Source: Gammaproteobacteria bacterium
GTDB lineage: Bacteria; Pseudomonadota; Gammaproteobacteria; Burkholderiales; Burkholderiaceae_D
DNA: 64,000 nt
Direction of reading: 5' to 3'
Assembly: GCA_903970185.1 (NCBI GenBank)
Contig: CAJCIC010000098.1
Location: forward strand, 1 to 64,000
Part shown: piece after piece, positions 45,578-57,750 of the stretch
How the letters are laid out: each line of letters begins with the position of its first letter
How positions within the stretch are numbered: position 1 is the stretch's first letter
Notes under the pieces: generated by a model
What the model was told of the DNA's origin: nothing
What the model saw: the letters and a program-made list of their open reading frames with translations, nothing else
The model's database searches: none
Translations under genes and position numbers: made by a program

Positions 45578-46708
45578 TCACTCGGCGAAATATTCCTTGA
45601 CCTTGTCGAACCAGCCCTTGCCCTGGGGACTGTGCCTGGCGCCGCCCTCGTGCGTCGACTTCTCGAATTCCTTCAACAGTTTCTTCTGATGCTCGGTCAG
45701 GCGCACCGGCGTTTCGACCACGATATGGCAGTAGAGATCGCCCGGATAGCCCGAGCGCACGCCCTTGATGCCCTTGCCGCGCAGCCGGAACGTCTTGCCG
45801 CTTTGCGTGCCTTCGGGCACGGTAATCGTGGCCTTGCCAGACAGGGTCGGAAGGTCGAGCTCGCCGCCTAGCGCAGCCGTGCCAAACGAGACCGGCATTT
45901 CGCAATGCAGGTCGTCACCCTCGCGCTGGAAAACCGGATGGGGCTTGATGTGGATCTCGACATACAGATCGCCAGGCGGCCCGCCATTGACGCCGGGCTC
46001 GCCGTTGCCAGACGAGCGAATGCGCATGCCTTCGTCGATGCCCGCCGGGATCTTCACTTCGAGCGTCTTGCTGCGCTTGATCTTGCCAAGGCCATCGCAC
46101 GTTGCACACGGCTCGGGAATGATCTTGCCGCTGCCATGGCACTTGGGACAGGTCTGCTGGATCGAAAAAAAGCCCTGCGCCATGCGCACCGCGCCTGCCC
46201 CTGCGCAGGTCGGGCAGGTCTGCGGCTTGGTGCCAGGCTTTGCGCCACTGCCGTGACAGGTTTCGCATTCGTCGTAGCCCGGAATGCGGATCTGTGTCTC
46301 GTAGCCTGCTGCTGCCTGCTCGAGCGTGATTTCCATGGCATAGCGCAAATCGGCACCGCGATAGACCTGCGCGCCGCCGCCCCTTTGGCGGCCGCCGCCG
46401 AAGATGTCGCCAAAGATGTCGCCAAAGGCGTCGGCAAAGCCGCCCATGTTCGCAGCGCCAAACCCTGCGCTCGCCATGTTCGGGTCGACGCCGGCATGGC
46501 CGTAGCGATCGTAGGCGGCACGCTTCTCGCCGTCAGAGAGCATCTCGTAGGCTTCCTTGGCCTCCTTGAAACTGTCCTCGGCCTTCTTGTCGCCCGGGTT
46601 GCGATCAGGGTGGTACTTCATCGCAAGCTTGCGATACGCCTTCTTGATTTCTTCATCAGAAGCGTTTTTCGCAACGCCGAGTATCTCGTAAAAATCCCTC
46701 TTAGCCAT
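45578..46708 (-). CDS. dnaJ: Chaperone protein DnaJ
   Basis: A 376-residue class A J-protein. The J domain has [10 protein letters not shown] (HPD motif). A Gly/Phe-rich linker follows, then four zinc-binding repeats ([32 protein letters not shown]) at about residues 140-210, then two client-binding domains. It delivers clients to DnaK and stimulates its ATPase. It is 80 bases downstream of dnaK and convergent with scpA. Confidence 0.97.
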   Translation of the reverse strand: MAKRDFYEILGVAKNASDEEIKKAYRKLAMKYHPDRNPGDKKAEDSFKEAKEAYEMLSDGEKRAAYDRYGHAGVDPNMASAGFGAANMGGFADAFGDIFGDIFGGGRQRGGGAQVYRGADLRYAMEITLEQAAAGYETQIRIPGYDECETCHGSGAKPGTKPQTCPTCAGAGAVRMAQGFFSIQQTCPKCHGSGKIIPEPCATCDGLGKIKRSKTLEVKIPAGIDEGMRIRSSGNGEPGVNGGPPGDLYVEIHIKPHPVFQREGDDLHCEMPVSFGTAALGGELDLPTLSGKATITVPEGTQSGKTFRLRGKGIKGVRSGYPGDLYCHIVVETPVRLTEHQKKLLKEFEKSTHEGGARHSPQGKGWFDKVKEYFAE

Positions 46709-46731
46709 GCGACCTGTCCGTGACCATCAAT

Positions 46732-46765
46732 AAAACGCCGGACCGGAGGCACCCCCCGTCCGGCG
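46732..46765 (-). terminator. Terminator-like hairpin between dnaK and dnaJ
   Basis: On the minus strand CGCCGGAC, a 14-base loop, GTCCGGCG, then TTTTATT. It lies about 24 bases past the dnaK stop and before the dnaJ start, so it may partly end transcription and lower dnaJ output relative to dnaK. Confidence 0.75.
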
Positions 46766-46788
46766 ATAGCTTGCACTTGCGGTCTATA

Positions 46789-48723
<1,935 letters not shown>

Positions 48724-48786
48724 TTTTCTTCTCCTTCAGTCGCCGGGCCACCTGGGTCAGGCTTGGTTTTATGCAGTTACCGATGA

Positions 48787-48816
48787 ACTTGGAGGATTCC
48801 CCTGCGATTTCAAGGG
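48787..48816 (-). promoter_or_regulatory. Sigma-32-like heat-shock promoter before dnaK
   Basis: On the minus strand CCCTTGAAA (48816-48808) is followed after about 14 bases by CTCCAAGTT (48795-48787). This resembles the CCCTTGAA and CCCCAT-T consensus of heat-shock promoters. It would let dnaK be transcribed apart from grpE. Confidence 0.5.
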
Positions 48817-48877
48817 TTATTGCGGGTTTTTTTTCAGTTCTTGAGCGTTTTGCCGCATCAGGCGGAAATCTCCCGGC

Positions 48878-49456
48878 CTATTGGGCAACCGTGACCAGTG
48901 CCGGCCGCAAGACCCGGTCGGCGATCATCCAGCCCTTTTGCAGCACTGCCGCCACATGATTGGCTTCAACGCCTGTCACCGGCTGGGTCGAGATGGCCTG
49001 GTGACGGTGCGGATCAAAGCGCTGCCCGAGCGGATCAATCGCGATCATCTGGTTGCGCTCGAAGGCGCTTTGCAACTGCCTTAAGGTCAGCTCGACGCCT
49101 TCGCGCAGCTTGGCGACATCGCCTTCGGGGGTGTTCAAGGCAGCCTCGAGACTGTCCATCACCGGCACGAGGCTTTCAGCGAAACTTTCGGTGCCGAACT
49201 TGCGTGCCTTGGCAACTTCCTCCTGGGCGCGACGGCGGGCATTTTCTGTTTCGGCCTTGGCTCTAAGGAACGACTCGTAGTGGGCGTTGCCTTCCGCGCG
49301 CACGCGCTCGAGCTCGGCTTGAAGATCGGGCGCACTGGCGGCCTGGCTGGTCGCCGCGTCGTCAGCGGCGGCACCTTGCGCATGTGCGTTCGCGCCGTCG
49401 GCTGTGCCTTGCTGTGACTCGCTCTCGTAGGTAGGGGGCAGATCTGTCGATGACAT
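48878..49456 (-). CDS. grpE: Nucleotide exchange factor GrpE
   Basis: A 192-residue protein with an acidic, low-complexity N-terminus, a long coiled coil ([34 protein letters not shown]) and a beta domain ([37 protein letters not shown]). It speeds ADP release from DnaK. ATG 49456 is used; upstream frame residues have no match. It is 154 bases upstream of dnaK, with a sigma-32-like promoter in front. Confidence 0.96.
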   Translation of the reverse strand: MSSTDLPPTYESESQQGTADGANAHAQGAAADDAATSQAASAPDLQAELERVRAEGNAHYESFLRAKAETENARRRAQEEVAKARKFGTESFAESLVPVMDSLEAALNTPEGDVAKLREGVELTLRQLQSAFERNQMIAIDPLGQRFDPHRHQAISTQPVTGVEANHVAAVLQKGWMIADRVLRPALVTVAQ

Positions 49457-49502
49457 AAGAACTCCGGAACAATTCAGGGGGCCTTGCTTGCACTCTTGTT
49501 CA

Positions 49503-49534
49503 GGTGCGGGCAAAAGCGTGAATTTTCAAGCGGG
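49503..49534 (-). promoter_or_regulatory. Sigma-32-like heat-shock promoter before grpE
   Basis: On the minus strand TTTCCCGCTTGAAA (centred on 49525-49534) is followed after 14 bases by CCCGCACC (49510-49503). It is a good match to the -35 and a fair match to the -10 of heat-shock promoters, about 45 bases upstream of the grpE ATG. Confidence 0.6.
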
Positions 49535-49701
49535 AAAAACCAACAATTCGGTAATAAGTCATTGGCGGGAATGGAAGCTGCTCGCACAATCGGCAGGAAC
49601 ACGCGTGAATTGGTTACACCTCTTACGCGAATTGAAATTGGATTGCGACGCGGCTCGACTATCTTTTGAGTATCCCGACAAGCACGCTGATCCCGATCGC
49701 C

Positions 49702-49887
49702 ATGCACAGCCACTTTAGCCCCTGGAAAACTGCGATCGCTGTTGTTGTGTATGTCGTGCTGTGCATGGTGATCCTGTGCTTTTCGCCGCCGGATTATGCA
49801 GCACGGCGTGCACCCGATCAAAACCCGCAAGGCCAGGCCCGACGCGTTGCCGCCTTGATTGGCGCCCTAGCGCCACACCTCTCGTAG
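49702..49887 (+). CDS. Possible small single-helix membrane protein
   Basis: An open frame of 61 residues from ATG 49702 with one clear hydrophobic segment (TAIAVVVYVVLCMVILCF) and a polar, basic tail. It lies between grpE and hemH, on the opposite strand to both. An alternative TTG at 49666 adds 12 residues. There is no strong ribosome binding site and I know no family. It may be chance. Otherwise the 49457-49902 gap holds only the grpE promoter. Confidence 0.35.
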   Translation: MHSHFSPWKTAIAVVVYVVLCMVILCFSPPDYAARRAPDQNPQGQARRVAALIGALAPHLS

Positions 49888-49902
49888 TGCTCTCGTCGTA
49901 AC

Positions 49903-51021
49903 CTAATTGGTCGCCCCGTGCGCAAGCGCACGTTCCCGCGATTGCGCCAAATGCTCGGGCGGCGCTTTGGGCAGCCAGCCATCAAGTTGTTCAAGAACGA
50001 TCTGCGCAAGCCCGGCAATCCAGACTGGATCGTCGTTAAGCGCCGGCACGTAGTGAAAATCCTCGCCCCCCGCCCTTAGGAACTGGGCCTTGCCCTCGAT
50101 CGCGATTTCCTCGAGTGTCTCAAGACAATCGGCCGGAAATCCCGGGCAAAACACATCGACCGCCTTGACACCACTTTTGGCCATCTCGATTAACGTCGCT
50201 TCAGTGTACGGCTTGAGCCATTCCTGGGCGCCAAAGCGTGACTGAAAGGTGATGCGATAGTCCTCCTCGGCAAGGCCTAGGGCCTGCGCCAGCAGGCGGC
50301 CGGTTTTCAGGCATTCGCAATGGTAGGGATCGCCAAGCGTCAGGGAGCGCCTCGGCAGGCCATGGAAACTGAAGACCGCCTTGCGCTTCTCGAACGCCTG
50401 CGCCGGGTCATTGCGCCGCTGTGCCCCGATGAATTCCCGAAACCGCGCCGCAAGCGCAAAAACGTAGGCGGTGTGGTCGTGGTAGTGCTTGATGAAGCGC
50501 ATTTCGGGCAGATTGCGCCTTTGGCTTAACCATTGGGCGATCGCATCAAAACTGCTTGCCGTGGTCGATGAGGAGTACTGCGGGTAAAGCGGCAAGACGA
50601 CGACATGGGTGACGCCGGCGTTAACCAGGGCCTCCAGCGCCGAGGCGATCGACGGCTCACCGTAGCGCATGCCAACTTCGACGACGATGTCCGGAAAACG
50701 CTCCCCCAAGCGACCGCGCAAGAGCTTGGCCTGACGTGCCGAATAGACCGAAAGCGGTGAGCCTTCCTTCATCCAGACCTTGCGATACTTGGCCGCGGAT
50801 TTTGTCGCGCGCCGGGGCAAAATCACTGTTTCAAGAAGGATGCGCCAGGGCAGGCTCGGAATTTCGATGACGCGTGGGTCGGTCAGGAATTGGCGAAGAT
50901 AGCGCTTGACTGCTGCACTTTCCGGCGCCATGGGCGTGCCCAGATTGACAAGGAGAACGCCCGCGCGAGGCGCGCTTCCATGCTGATAGGGTGGCTCGGT
51001 AAGTAAGGGCATCGGCAGCAT
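49903..51021 (-). CDS. hemH: Ferrochelatase
   Basis: A 372-residue enzyme that inserts Fe2+ into protoporphyrin IX in the last step of haem synthesis. Seen: GVLLVNLGTP near the start, VGMRYGEPSIASAL, VLPLYPQYSSSTTASSFDA, and the catalytic-histidine region KAVFSFHGLPRRSL, with DVFCPGFPADCLETLEEI later. It is near full family length. The start may be ATG 51021 or 51012. hrcA lies 30 bases upstream on the same strand, so they may be co-transcribed. Confidence 0.95.
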   Translation of the reverse strand: MLPMPLLTEPPYQHGSAPRAGVLLVNLGTPMAPESAAVKRYLRQFLTDPRVIEIPSLPWRILLETVILPRRATKSAAKYRKVWMKEGSPLSVYSARQAKLLRGRLGERFPDIVVEVGMRYGEPSIASALEALVNAGVTHVVVLPLYPQYSSSTTASSFDAIAQWLSQRRNLPEMRFIKHYHDHTAYVFALAARFREFIGAQRRNDPAQAFEKRKAVFSFHGLPRRSLTLGDPYHCECLKTGRLLAQALGLAEEDYRITFQSRFGAQEWLKPYTEATLIEMAKSGVKAVDVFCPGFPADCLETLEEIAIEGKAQFLRAGGEDFHYVPALNDDPVWIAGLAQIVLEQLDGWLPKAPPEHLAQSRERALAHGATN

Positions 51022-51051
51022 TGTGCCGCATCAGCGCGATGGCGGCCCGAA

Positions 51052-52068
51052 TCAGTGCTGCGACAAAGCGCTTGAGAGCAGCCTCGCCGTGATGTCGACA
51101 AGCGGAATGACGCGTTCGTAGGCCATCCGCGTCGGGCCAATGACCCCAAGCGTGCCTACGATCTGGCCATCGACACTGTAGGGCGAGGTGATCACGGTCA
51201 TGTCGTCCATCGGTACCAGTTGCGACTCGCCGCCAATGTAGATCTGCACGCCATCGGCCCGGCACGAGGCGTCAAGCAACTTCACGAGGCTGGTCTTTTG
51301 CTCGAACATCGCAAAAAGCGCGCGCAAATTGCCGAGATTTGACGACAGGTCGGCGTTGTCAAGGAGGTTGCGCTCGCCTGAGATCACGACATCGTCGCCG
51401 TGCTGTACCAGCGCGTCCGAGCTGGCTTCGACCGCCTGTTGCATCAGGCGCGTGATGTCGGACTGCAGCGCTTCCAGTTCGGCGTGCACGCGTGCCTGGA
51501 TCGCCTCGAACGACAAGCCGGCGTAATTCTGGTTGAGAAAGTTCGCAGCCTCGACGAGTTGCGTTTGCGTGTAGGGCTGATCGGAAAAGAGCACGCGATT
51601 CTGCACGTCGCCATCAGGCGCAACAATGATGAGAAGAATCCGGGATTCGGACAGGCGCACGAATTCCAGGTGGCGAAACACCGACGCCCGCCTTGGCGTC
51701 ATGACCACGCCAGCAAACTGCGACAGGCTCGAGAGCACCTGCGCTGCCATCGAAATCACGCGCTGCGGCTGGTCTGGCCGGATGCGGTGGGCAATATCCT
51801 CGGTATCGCTGCCCTCAAGGGGACGAACCGTCAACAGCGTGTCGACAAAAAAGCGATAGCCGCGCGGCGTGGGTACCCGCCCGGCAGAGGTATGCGGGCT
51901 CGAGATGAAACCGGCCTGTTCCAGATCCGACATGACATTGCGGATCGTGGCGGGGCTGAGTTCGAGCCCCGGCTGGCGTGACAACGACCGTGAGCCGACC
52001 GGCTGGCCTTCGGCGATGTAGCGCTCGATGAGGGTCTTAAGGAGGGTCTGGGCGCGTTGGTCCAACAT
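51052..52068 (-). CDS. hrcA: Heat-inducible transcription repressor HrcA
   Basis: A 338-residue repressor that binds CIRCE operators of heat-shock genes. The N-terminal winged helix has [20 protein letters not shown] and [20 protein letters not shown], followed by the family stretch [23 protein letters not shown]-like and dimerisation region follows. No complete CIRCE element (TTAGCACTC-N9-GAGTGCTAA) was found in this window, so its targets, perhaps groESL, are elsewhere. Confidence 0.94.
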   Translation of the reverse strand: MLDQRAQTLLKTLIERYIAEGQPVGSRSLSRQPGLELSPATIRNVMSDLEQAGFISSPHTSAGRVPTPRGYRFFVDTLLTVRPLEGSDTEDIAHRIRPDQPQRVISMAAQVLSSLSQFAGVVMTPRRASVFRHLEFVRLSESRILLIIVAPDGDVQNRVLFSDQPYTQTQLVEAANFLNQNYAGLSFEAIQARVHAELEALQSDITRLMQQAVEASSDALVQHGDDVVISGERNLLDNADLSSNLGNLRALFAMFEQKTSLVKLLDASCRADGVQIYIGGESQLVPMDDMTVITSPYSVDGQIVGTLGVIGPTRMAYERVIPLVDITARLLSSALSQH

Positions 52069-52158
52069 GAGCTTATTCTAAGGCAACCGCGGCGCAAGGG
52101 GCGTTCGGCTGCGTAGATTGCCTCATCGCAGCAAGGTATCTCCGGCATAATTCCGGCC

Positions 52159-53055
52159 ATGCAAAAGCTGAGCGTCGCGCTGATCGGCAAGTACATGGCA
52201 GAGGGCATTGCCGCACCCTTGCTCAAAATCGCCGCTCTGGTCGAGCATGCCGGCCACAGCGTACTGATCGAGCGCGACACCGCCTTTGAGCTTGGCGAGC
52301 GTCTGAGCGACGCGTTGAGCATCGCCGAGATCGGCGAGCGCGCCGATCTTGCCCTGGTCCTGGGTGGCGATGGCACCATGCTTGGCATTGCGCGCCAGCT
52401 GGCTCCCTACGACGTTCCCCTGGTGGGCATCAACCTCGGCCGGCTCGGTTTCATGACCGACGTCGCCTTTGACGACGCCGCCAGTGTCATCACCAAAATT
52501 CTTGCCGGCGAGTACGAAATCGAGGAGCGCACGCTCCTTTGCGCCTCGATCGTGCGCGACGAGGCCATCATGCTCGAGGCCCTGGCGCTCAACGACGTGG
52601 TGGTCGCGCGCGGTGCCGTCTCCGGCATGGTCGAATTAAGCGTCAAGGTCGACGGCCGCTTCATGTACAACCAGCGCTCCGATGGCCTGATCGTTTCAAC
52701 CCCGACCGGCTCGACCGCCTACGCCATGTCGGCCAACGGGCCGATCCTGCATCCGCGCCTTGCCGGCGTGATTCTCGTGCCGATCGCGCCGCACTCGCTG
52801 TCGAACCGGCCCATTGCACTGCCCGACGACGTCGACATCGAGATCACCATCACGGGCGGGCGCGAAGTCAGCGCCAATTTCGACATGCAGGCCTACACCG
52901 CGCTACAGCACGGCGACCGCGTCAAGGTGAAGCGCGCGCCGCGTCCAATCCGGTTTTTTCATCCGGTTGGCTATAGCTACTTCGCAACACTCAGGCAAAA
53001 GCTGCACTGGAACGAACAGCCCACCGGCATTGACAGCGGCCATTTGCAAGCCTGA
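52159..53055 (+). CDS. nadK: NAD kinase
   Basis: A 298-residue enzyme that phosphorylates NAD+ to NADP+. Seen: [14 protein letters not shown] (GGDG motif), [29 protein letters not shown] and [12 protein letters not shown]. It is divergent from hrcA, and recN follows by one base, the usual betaproteobacterial order. Confidence 0.95.
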   Translation: MQKLSVALIGKYMAEGIAAPLLKIAALVEHAGHSVLIERDTAFELGERLSDALSIAEIGERADLALVLGGDGTMLGIARQLAPYDVPLVGINLGRLGFMTDVAFDDAASVITKILAGEYEIEERTLLCASIVRDEAIMLEALALNDVVVARGAVSGMVELSVKVDGRFMYNQRSDGLIVSTPTGSTAYAMSANGPILHPRLAGVILVPIAPHSLSNRPIALPDDVDIEITITGGREVSANFDMQAYTALQHGDRVKVKRAPRPIRFFHPVGYSYFATLRQKLHWNEQPTGIDSGHLQA

Positions 53056-53056
53056 G

Positions 53057-54709
53057 ATGCTGCGCGCTTTGTCCATCAAGGATTTCGTCATCGTCGATGC
53101 GCTCGAGCTGGAATTTCACGCCGGCTTCACCGTGCTGTCGGGTGAAACGGGAGCAGGCAAATCGATTCTGGTCGATGCCCTGACCATGGTCCTTGGCGAG
53201 CGTGCCGACAGTATCGTCGTGCGTTCAGGCGCCATGCGCGCAGAAATTGCCGCCGAATTCGACCCGACTGCAGCCAGCAGCGCCTGGCTTTCGGAGCAGT
53301 CGATCGATGCCGCCGAGACGCTCCTTTTGCGACGCATCGTCGACGCCTCGGGTCGCTCGAAGGCCTGGATCAATGGCTCGGCCGTAACACTTGCGCAACT
53401 GCGCGAACTGGCCGAAACCCTCGTTGACATTCATGGCCAGCACGCGCATCAGGCGCTGCTCAAAGGCGGCGCGCAACGGGCCCTTGTCGATGACTTCGCC
53501 GGCATCACCGCTGAGGTGCGCGAACTGTCACAGCGCCTGCAACTGTGGCGCCAGGCGAGCGACAAACGCCTGCGCGCGAGCGAGGACGAAACGACGCTCA
53601 GACTCGAGCGCGAGAGGCTCGCATGGCAGCTCGATGAGCTCGACAAGCTCGATCCGAGGCCAGGCGAATGGCAGGAGATCCAGGCCGAGCACCAGCGCCT
53701 GGCACACGCGCAAGCGTTAATTGAGGCCGCAGGCACTGCCATTGCCGGTCTTTCCGAGGCCGATGACGCGCTCTTGTCACGCCTGGCGCCGATCGTGCAG
53801 CGGCTTGAACAACTGCGCTCGCACGATGCCAGGCTGCAGCCTGTGCTTGACGTGCTCGAGCCTGCGCGCATCCAGCTGCAAGAAGCGGTGTATGCCCTGC
53901 AGCATTACCTCGATCACCTCGAACTTGATCCTGCGCGGCTCGCGGAAGTCGAGGCGCGCCTTGAGGCATTGCACGCGACTGCACGCAAACTGCGTTTCCT
54001 GCCCGACGCCCTGCCCGAGGAGCGGGCGCGCCTTGTCGCACAAATGGCAACGCTGTCGAGCCAAGCCGATGCCGACCTCCTGCTTGAGAGCGAGCAGGCC
54101 GCTGAAAGCCGATATCGCCAGCTGGCAAGCCAAGTGCGCAGCGCCCGCGAAAAAGCGGCGGCGCGCCTTTCTGCGGCGGTGACCAAGGCGCTGCAGGGCC
54201 TAAGCATGGAAGGCGGCCGCTTCATCGCCACGATCGAGCCGATCGCGCCCAGCGCTGCGGGCACCGAACAGGTCGAATTCCTGATCGCTGCCCATCCTGG
54301 CGTCGAGCCTCGCGCGCTTGCCAAGATCGCCTCAGGCGGCGAATTGGCGCGCATCAGCCTTGCCATCTCCGTTATCGCCAGCAGTGCCGGCACGACGCCC
54401 ACGCTCATCTTCGACGAGGTCGACGCGGGCATTGGCGGCTCGGTTGCCGAAGTGGTAGGACGCCTTTTGCGCGAACTCGGCCAAAAGCGCCAGGTCCTGT
54501 CGGTGACGCACCTGCCCCAGGTTGCAGCGCAGGCGCAGACGCACTATCTGGTCAGCAAGGCGAGCAGTCGGGCAAGCACCGTCTCGCAGGTGACGCTTCT
54601 GGATGCGCGAGCGCGGGTGGAAGAGGTCGCGCGCATGCTCGGCGGCATCGAGATCACGGCGACGACGCGCAAGCACGCACGCGAGCTCCTGGCCTTGTCG
54701 GCCAGCTAG
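53057..54709 (+). CDS. recN: DNA repair protein RecN
   Basis: A 550-residue SMC-like ATPase that helps repair double-strand breaks. N-terminal ATPase half: [18 protein letters not shown] and [16 protein letters not shown]. Central coiled coils: residues about 160-340, with many Arg, Glu and Leu. C-terminal half: [14 protein letters not shown] and [17 protein letters not shown], then [17 protein letters not shown] 53057 is two bases after the nadK stop. Its TAG stop overlaps the convergent fur stop in CTAG (54706-54709). Confidence 0.96.
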   Translation: MLRALSIKDFVIVDALELEFHAGFTVLSGETGAGKSILVDALTMVLGERADSIVVRSGAMRAEIAAEFDPTAASSAWLSEQSIDAAETLLLRRIVDASGRSKAWINGSAVTLAQLRELAETLVDIHGQHAHQALLKGGAQRALVDDFAGITAEVRELSQRLQLWRQASDKRLRASEDETTLRLERERLAWQLDELDKLDPRPGEWQEIQAEHQRLAHAQALIEAAGTAIAGLSEADDALLSRLAPIVQRLEQLRSHDARLQPVLDVLEPARIQLQEAVYALQHYLDHLELDPARLAEVEARLEALHATARKLRFLPDALPEERARLVAQMATLSSQADADLLLESEQAAESRYRQLASQVRSAREKAAARLSAAVTKALQGLSMEGGRFIATIEPIAPSAAGTEQVEFLIAAHPGVEPRALAKIASGGELARISLAISVIASSAGTTPTLIFDEVDAGIGGSVAEVVGRLLRELGQKRQVLSVTHLPQVAAQAQTHYLVSKASSRASTVSQVTLLDARARVEEVARMLGGIEITATTRKHARELLALSAS

Positions 54710-55170
54710 CTGCGCAGGTTGTCGGAGGCTGCCTCGCTTGCCGCGCGCACCCGCCCCTCGCAGTTGGGCTTGGTGCAAACACCGTAGAGGCTCAGGGCGT
54801 GTTCTGACAGGTTAAAGCCACGCGCCTTGGCGATGCTTTGCTGGCGCTTTTCGATTTCCGGGTCGTAGAATTCCTCGACCCGGCCACAGATCAGGCACAC
54901 CAGATGATCATGATGGGTGCCTTCGTTGAGTTCGAATACGGCCTTGCCGTTGTCGAAGTGGCGCCTGGCAAGCAGCCCGGCCTGTTCAAACTGGGTCAGC
55001 ACGCGGTAGACCGTGGCAAGGCCGATGTCCATGTGCTCGGTCAAAAGCAGCCGATAGACGTCCTCGGCGCTCAGGTGCCGGGTCTCGGTCTTCTGGAAGA
55101 TCTCCAGAATCTTGAGCCGCGGCAGGGTCGCCTTAAGGCCGATGGTCTTGAGATCGCTAGGAGCGGACAT
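54706..55170 (-). CDS. fur: Ferric uptake regulator Fur
   Basis: A 154-residue iron-responsive repressor. The DNA-binding helix region includes [14 protein letters not shown] and [19 protein letters not shown]. The metal sites appear as [20 protein letters not shown] and the second cysteine pair CTKPNCEG. It is divergent from bamE with 65 bases between; the GCTATcATATAGC inverted repeat there may overlap one promoter. The C-terminus (about 15 residues after CEG) is Ala/Ser-rich. Confidence 0.96.
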   Translation of the reverse strand: MSAPSDLKTIGLKATLPRLKILEIFQKTETRHLSAEDVYRLLLTEHMDIGLATVYRVLTQFEQAGLLARRHFDNGKAVFELNEGTHHDHLVCLICGRVEEFYDPEIEKRQQSIAKARGFNLSEHALSLYGVCTKPNCEGRVRAASEAASDNLRS

Positions 55171-55235
55171 GCGTGCGCTTTTGAGCCGTTCGACGTTACA
55201 GCTATCATATAGCGTTTTCGCCCACCGGCTTTCAG

Positions 55236-55991
55236 ATGAACCCGCCCTTCCCCCATTTTGCCCGACGCGCCGCGTTGGCCTTAAAGCCGGTGTGCTTTGC
55301 GCTGCCGCTGCTTGTTGCCGGCTGCTCGTGGATCCCGTTCACGCAACGCATCGTCTATCGCGTCGACATCCAGCAAGGCACGGTCATCACGCAGGAAATG
55401 GCAGCCCAGCTGCATGCGGGCATGACCCGTGAACAGGTGCGCTTTGTTCTTGGCACGCCCGCGTTGATCGATCCCTTCCACGCCAACCGCTGGGAGTACA
55501 CCTATCGCATGCAGCCTGGCCGGTCGGATCCGATCGAGCGTCGCTTCACGGTTTTCTTCGATGCCGACAAGATGAGCCGCTTCGAAGGCGACCCGCTGCC
55601 AACCGAGCAGGAGTTCATCGCTGATCGGGTGCGCTTTAACTACGAACAGATGAAGGATCTGGGCCTTTCCGCCTTGCCGCCATCCTCGCCGGAACCTGCC
55701 GCGGCGCCAACGGCAGTGCCGACTTCAGCCGTGCCTGGCTCGGGTCCCGATGCGGGACCGGCGCCTGCAAGCCCGGCGTCGAATTCGGATGCGACCGGCT
55801 CGCCTGCGAGTGTGTCACCCGCAGCGTTGCCGCCGAAAGGCGAGCCTGACACGGGTCCAGGCACCGCGGCCGAACCGTCGCAGCCTGCCTCGCCATCGAT
55901 CATCGATCGCCTGCGCAACCTGTTCAATTCGTCGCCTGATACAAGTTCGAAGTCGACGGCGCCGACCTCGCCACAAGGTCCTGGCAGCTGA
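55236..55991 (+). CDS. bamE: Outer membrane assembly lipoprotein BamE (SmpA/OmlA) with extended tail
   Basis: A 251-residue lipoprotein of the BAM complex. The signal ends LLVAGC (Cys30). The BamE fold (about residues 38-130) has [29 protein letters not shown] and [11 protein letters not shown] with FTVFFD. Known BamE proteins are about 110-180 residues; here a further about 110 residues rich in Pro, Ala, Ser, Thr and Gly follow, ending in a short amphipathic piece ([12 protein letters not shown]) and another Ser/Thr/Pro stretch. dapB starts two bases later. Confidence 0.93.
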   Translation: MNPPFPHFARRAALALKPVCFALPLLVAGCSWIPFTQRIVYRVDIQQGTVITQEMAAQLHAGMTREQVRFVLGTPALIDPFHANRWEYTYRMQPGRSDPIERRFTVFFDADKMSRFEGDPLPTEQEFIADRVRFNYEQMKDLGLSALPPSSPEPAAAPTAVPTSAVPGSGPDAGPAPASPASNSDATGSPASVSPAALPPKGEPDTGPGTAAEPSQPASPSIIDRLRNLFNSSPDTSSKSTAPTSPQGPGS

Positions 55992-55992
55992 C

Positions 55993-56805
55993 ATGCCGGC
56001 TCGCGTCGCCGTCGCGGGCGCGACTGGCCGCATGGGCCGGATGCTGATTTCCGCGCTGCTCTCGGCGTCCGACATGACACTTTCCGGGGCGCTGGCGCAA
56101 AGCGGCTCCAAACACCTGGGCGAAGACGCGGGCGCCCCACTGGGTCAAATCAGCGGTGTTGCAATTGGCGCCAATCGCGACCATGTGCTCGCGGCAAGCG
56201 ACCTTCTGATCGATTTCACGACGCCAGAGGCCACGCTCGCAAATCTTGCCTTCTGTGTCGCGAAGAAAATCCCGATGGTGATTGGCACGACCGGATTTGA
56301 CTCCGCCGGCAAGGCTGCAATCGATGCCGCCGGGCGCACGATCGGCATCGTCTTCGCGCCCAACATGAGCATCGGCGTCAACGTCGCCCTGGCCCTGATC
56401 GATCTCGCCGCGCGCTCCCTGCCCGAGAGCTACGATGCAGAAATCGTCGAGATGCATCATCGCGACAAGCGCGACGCTCCTTCCGGTAGCGCGCTGCAGA
56501 TGGGCGAAGTCATCGCCCATGCGCGCAATGCAAGGCTCGAAGACGTCGCGGAAATGCCGCGCCATGGCCTTGGCAAGCGCAGTCCCCGCTCGATTGGCAT
56601 TGCAAGCCTGCGCGGCGGCGATGTCATTGGCGATCACAGCGTCATCTTCGCAGGTCCTGGCGAGCGCCTCGAGATCACGCACCGATCCTCGAGTCGGGCA
56701 ACCTATGCCGAAGGCAGTCTCGTTGCCGCGCGCTTTCTCCTGGCAAATCGCGAACGTTCGGGCGTTTTCGACATGCGCGCCGTTCTCGGCATCGCCCGCC
56801 CTTGA
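55993..56805 (+). CDS. dapB: 4-hydroxy-tetrahydrodipicolinate reductase
   Basis: A 270-residue NAD(P)H-dependent enzyme of the lysine and meso-diaminopimelate pathway. Seen: RVAVAGATGRMGRML at the nucleotide site, DFTTPEATLANL, VIGTTGFDSAG, FAPNMSIGVN, and the substrate motif EMHHRDKRDAPSGSAL. ATG 55993 starts right after the bamE stop. Confidence 0.96.
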   Translation: MPARVAVAGATGRMGRMLISALLSASDMTLSGALAQSGSKHLGEDAGAPLGQISGVAIGANRDHVLAASDLLIDFTTPEATLANLAFCVAKKIPMVIGTTGFDSAGKAAIDAAGRTIGIVFAPNMSIGVNVALALIDLAARSLPESYDAEIVEMHHRDKRDAPSGSALQMGEVIAHARNARLEDVAEMPRHGLGKRSPRSIGIASLRGGDVIGDHSVIFAGPGERLEITHRSSSRATYAEGSLVAARFLLANRERSGVFDMRAVLGIARP

Positions 56806-56828
56806 GCACAAGGCAGGTGGAGGGACCG

Positions 56829-57734
56829 GTGTTGGCCCTGGTTTTTGCCCTGGTTCTGGCCCTTTTTGCAACCGTGCCGCTGTCTGCCACTGCCGGCGCG
56901 CCGATTAAGGCAAAGGACGACAGCGGCCGGCTGCTGACGCTTGGCAAGCCGGCCACGCGCCTCATCAGCCTTGCCCCAAACACCACCGAGTTGCTCTTCG
57001 CAATCGGTGCCGGAGCCGATATCGTCGCGGTCACCGACCTGAGCGACTATCCCGCCGCGGCAATCGGGCTGCCTTCGGTCGGCGGCTTGGCCGGGCTCGA
57101 TCTCGAACGCATCATCAGCTTGCATCCCGATCTGGTCGTGGCCTGGACGAGCGGCAATAGCCGCAAGGAGCTCAACCTCATCGAGAACGCCGGAATCCCC
57201 GTGTTCGAAAGTGACCCCAATAGCGTTGCCGGCATCGCGCAAACCATGCAGCGCCTGGGTCGCCTCACCGGCCACGAGGCGGCAGCAGACCAAAAAGCAC
57301 AGTCGCTCTTGGCCGCTTACCGCGCACAAACCGACGTTTTCGCCGTAAAACCCACCGTCAGCGTTTTCTACGAGGTGTGGGATGAGCCGCTGATCACGCT
57401 TGGCGGCACCCATCTGATGACGAGCCTCATCAATCACTGCGGCGGCAAGAACATCTTCGCCGAAGTGACAGCGCTTGCGCCAAGCGTGAGCGCCGAAGCC
57501 GTGATCGCGCGCCACCCCGATGTCATCGTCACCGACCCGGGCGAAGTCAGCCACCTCGCCAAACTCTGGCAGCAAAGAGCCCAGGGCGATCCCGCCTGGC
57601 ACGCACACATCGTTGGCATCGATCCAGACCTTCTAACGCGTGCGGGGCCGCGCATCGTGGACGGTGCCAAGGCGCTATGCAACGCCCTTGACGCGGCTCG
57701 CGCGTCAAGCCTGTCAGCGCCCGCTACCGACTAA
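56829..57734 (+). CDS. btuF: Periplasmic cobalamin-binding protein (BtuF-like)
   Basis: About 301 residues with a signal peptide (VLALVFALVLALFATVPLSATAG) and a helical-backbone ABC substrate-binding fold. Seen: RLISLAPNTTELLFAIGAG, DLSDYPAAA and FYEVWDEPLITLGGTHLMT. This wording is typical of BtuF proteins that carry B12 to BtuCD. GGAGGG at 56819-56824 favours GTG 56829; a TTG at 56802 overlapping the dapB stop is an alternative. It is close to, but on the other strand from, btuB-btuC-btuD. Confidence 0.85.
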   Translation: MLALVFALVLALFATVPLSATAGAPIKAKDDSGRLLTLGKPATRLISLAPNTTELLFAIGAGADIVAVTDLSDYPAAAIGLPSVGGLAGLDLERIISLHPDLVVAWTSGNSRKELNLIENAGIPVFESDPNSVAGIAQTMQRLGRLTGHEAAADQKAQSLLAAYRAQTDVFAVKPTVSVFYEVWDEPLITLGGTHLMTSLINHCGGKNIFAEVTALAPSVSAEAVIARHPDVIVTDPGEVSHLAKLWQQRAQGDPAWHAHIVGIDPDLLTRAGPRIVDGAKALCNALDAARASSLSAPATD

Positions 57735-57750
57735 TCCCAGACGAGCAGAA

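Noticed and set aside
49480-49510. Half of a CIRCE element (GAGTGC) upstream of grpE
   Set aside because: Only one half-site is present with no partner at nine bases, so no HrcA operator is called.
55750-55992. Upstream extension of the dapB frame
   Set aside because: It lies inside the bamE tail in another frame, and dapB has a clear start at 55993.
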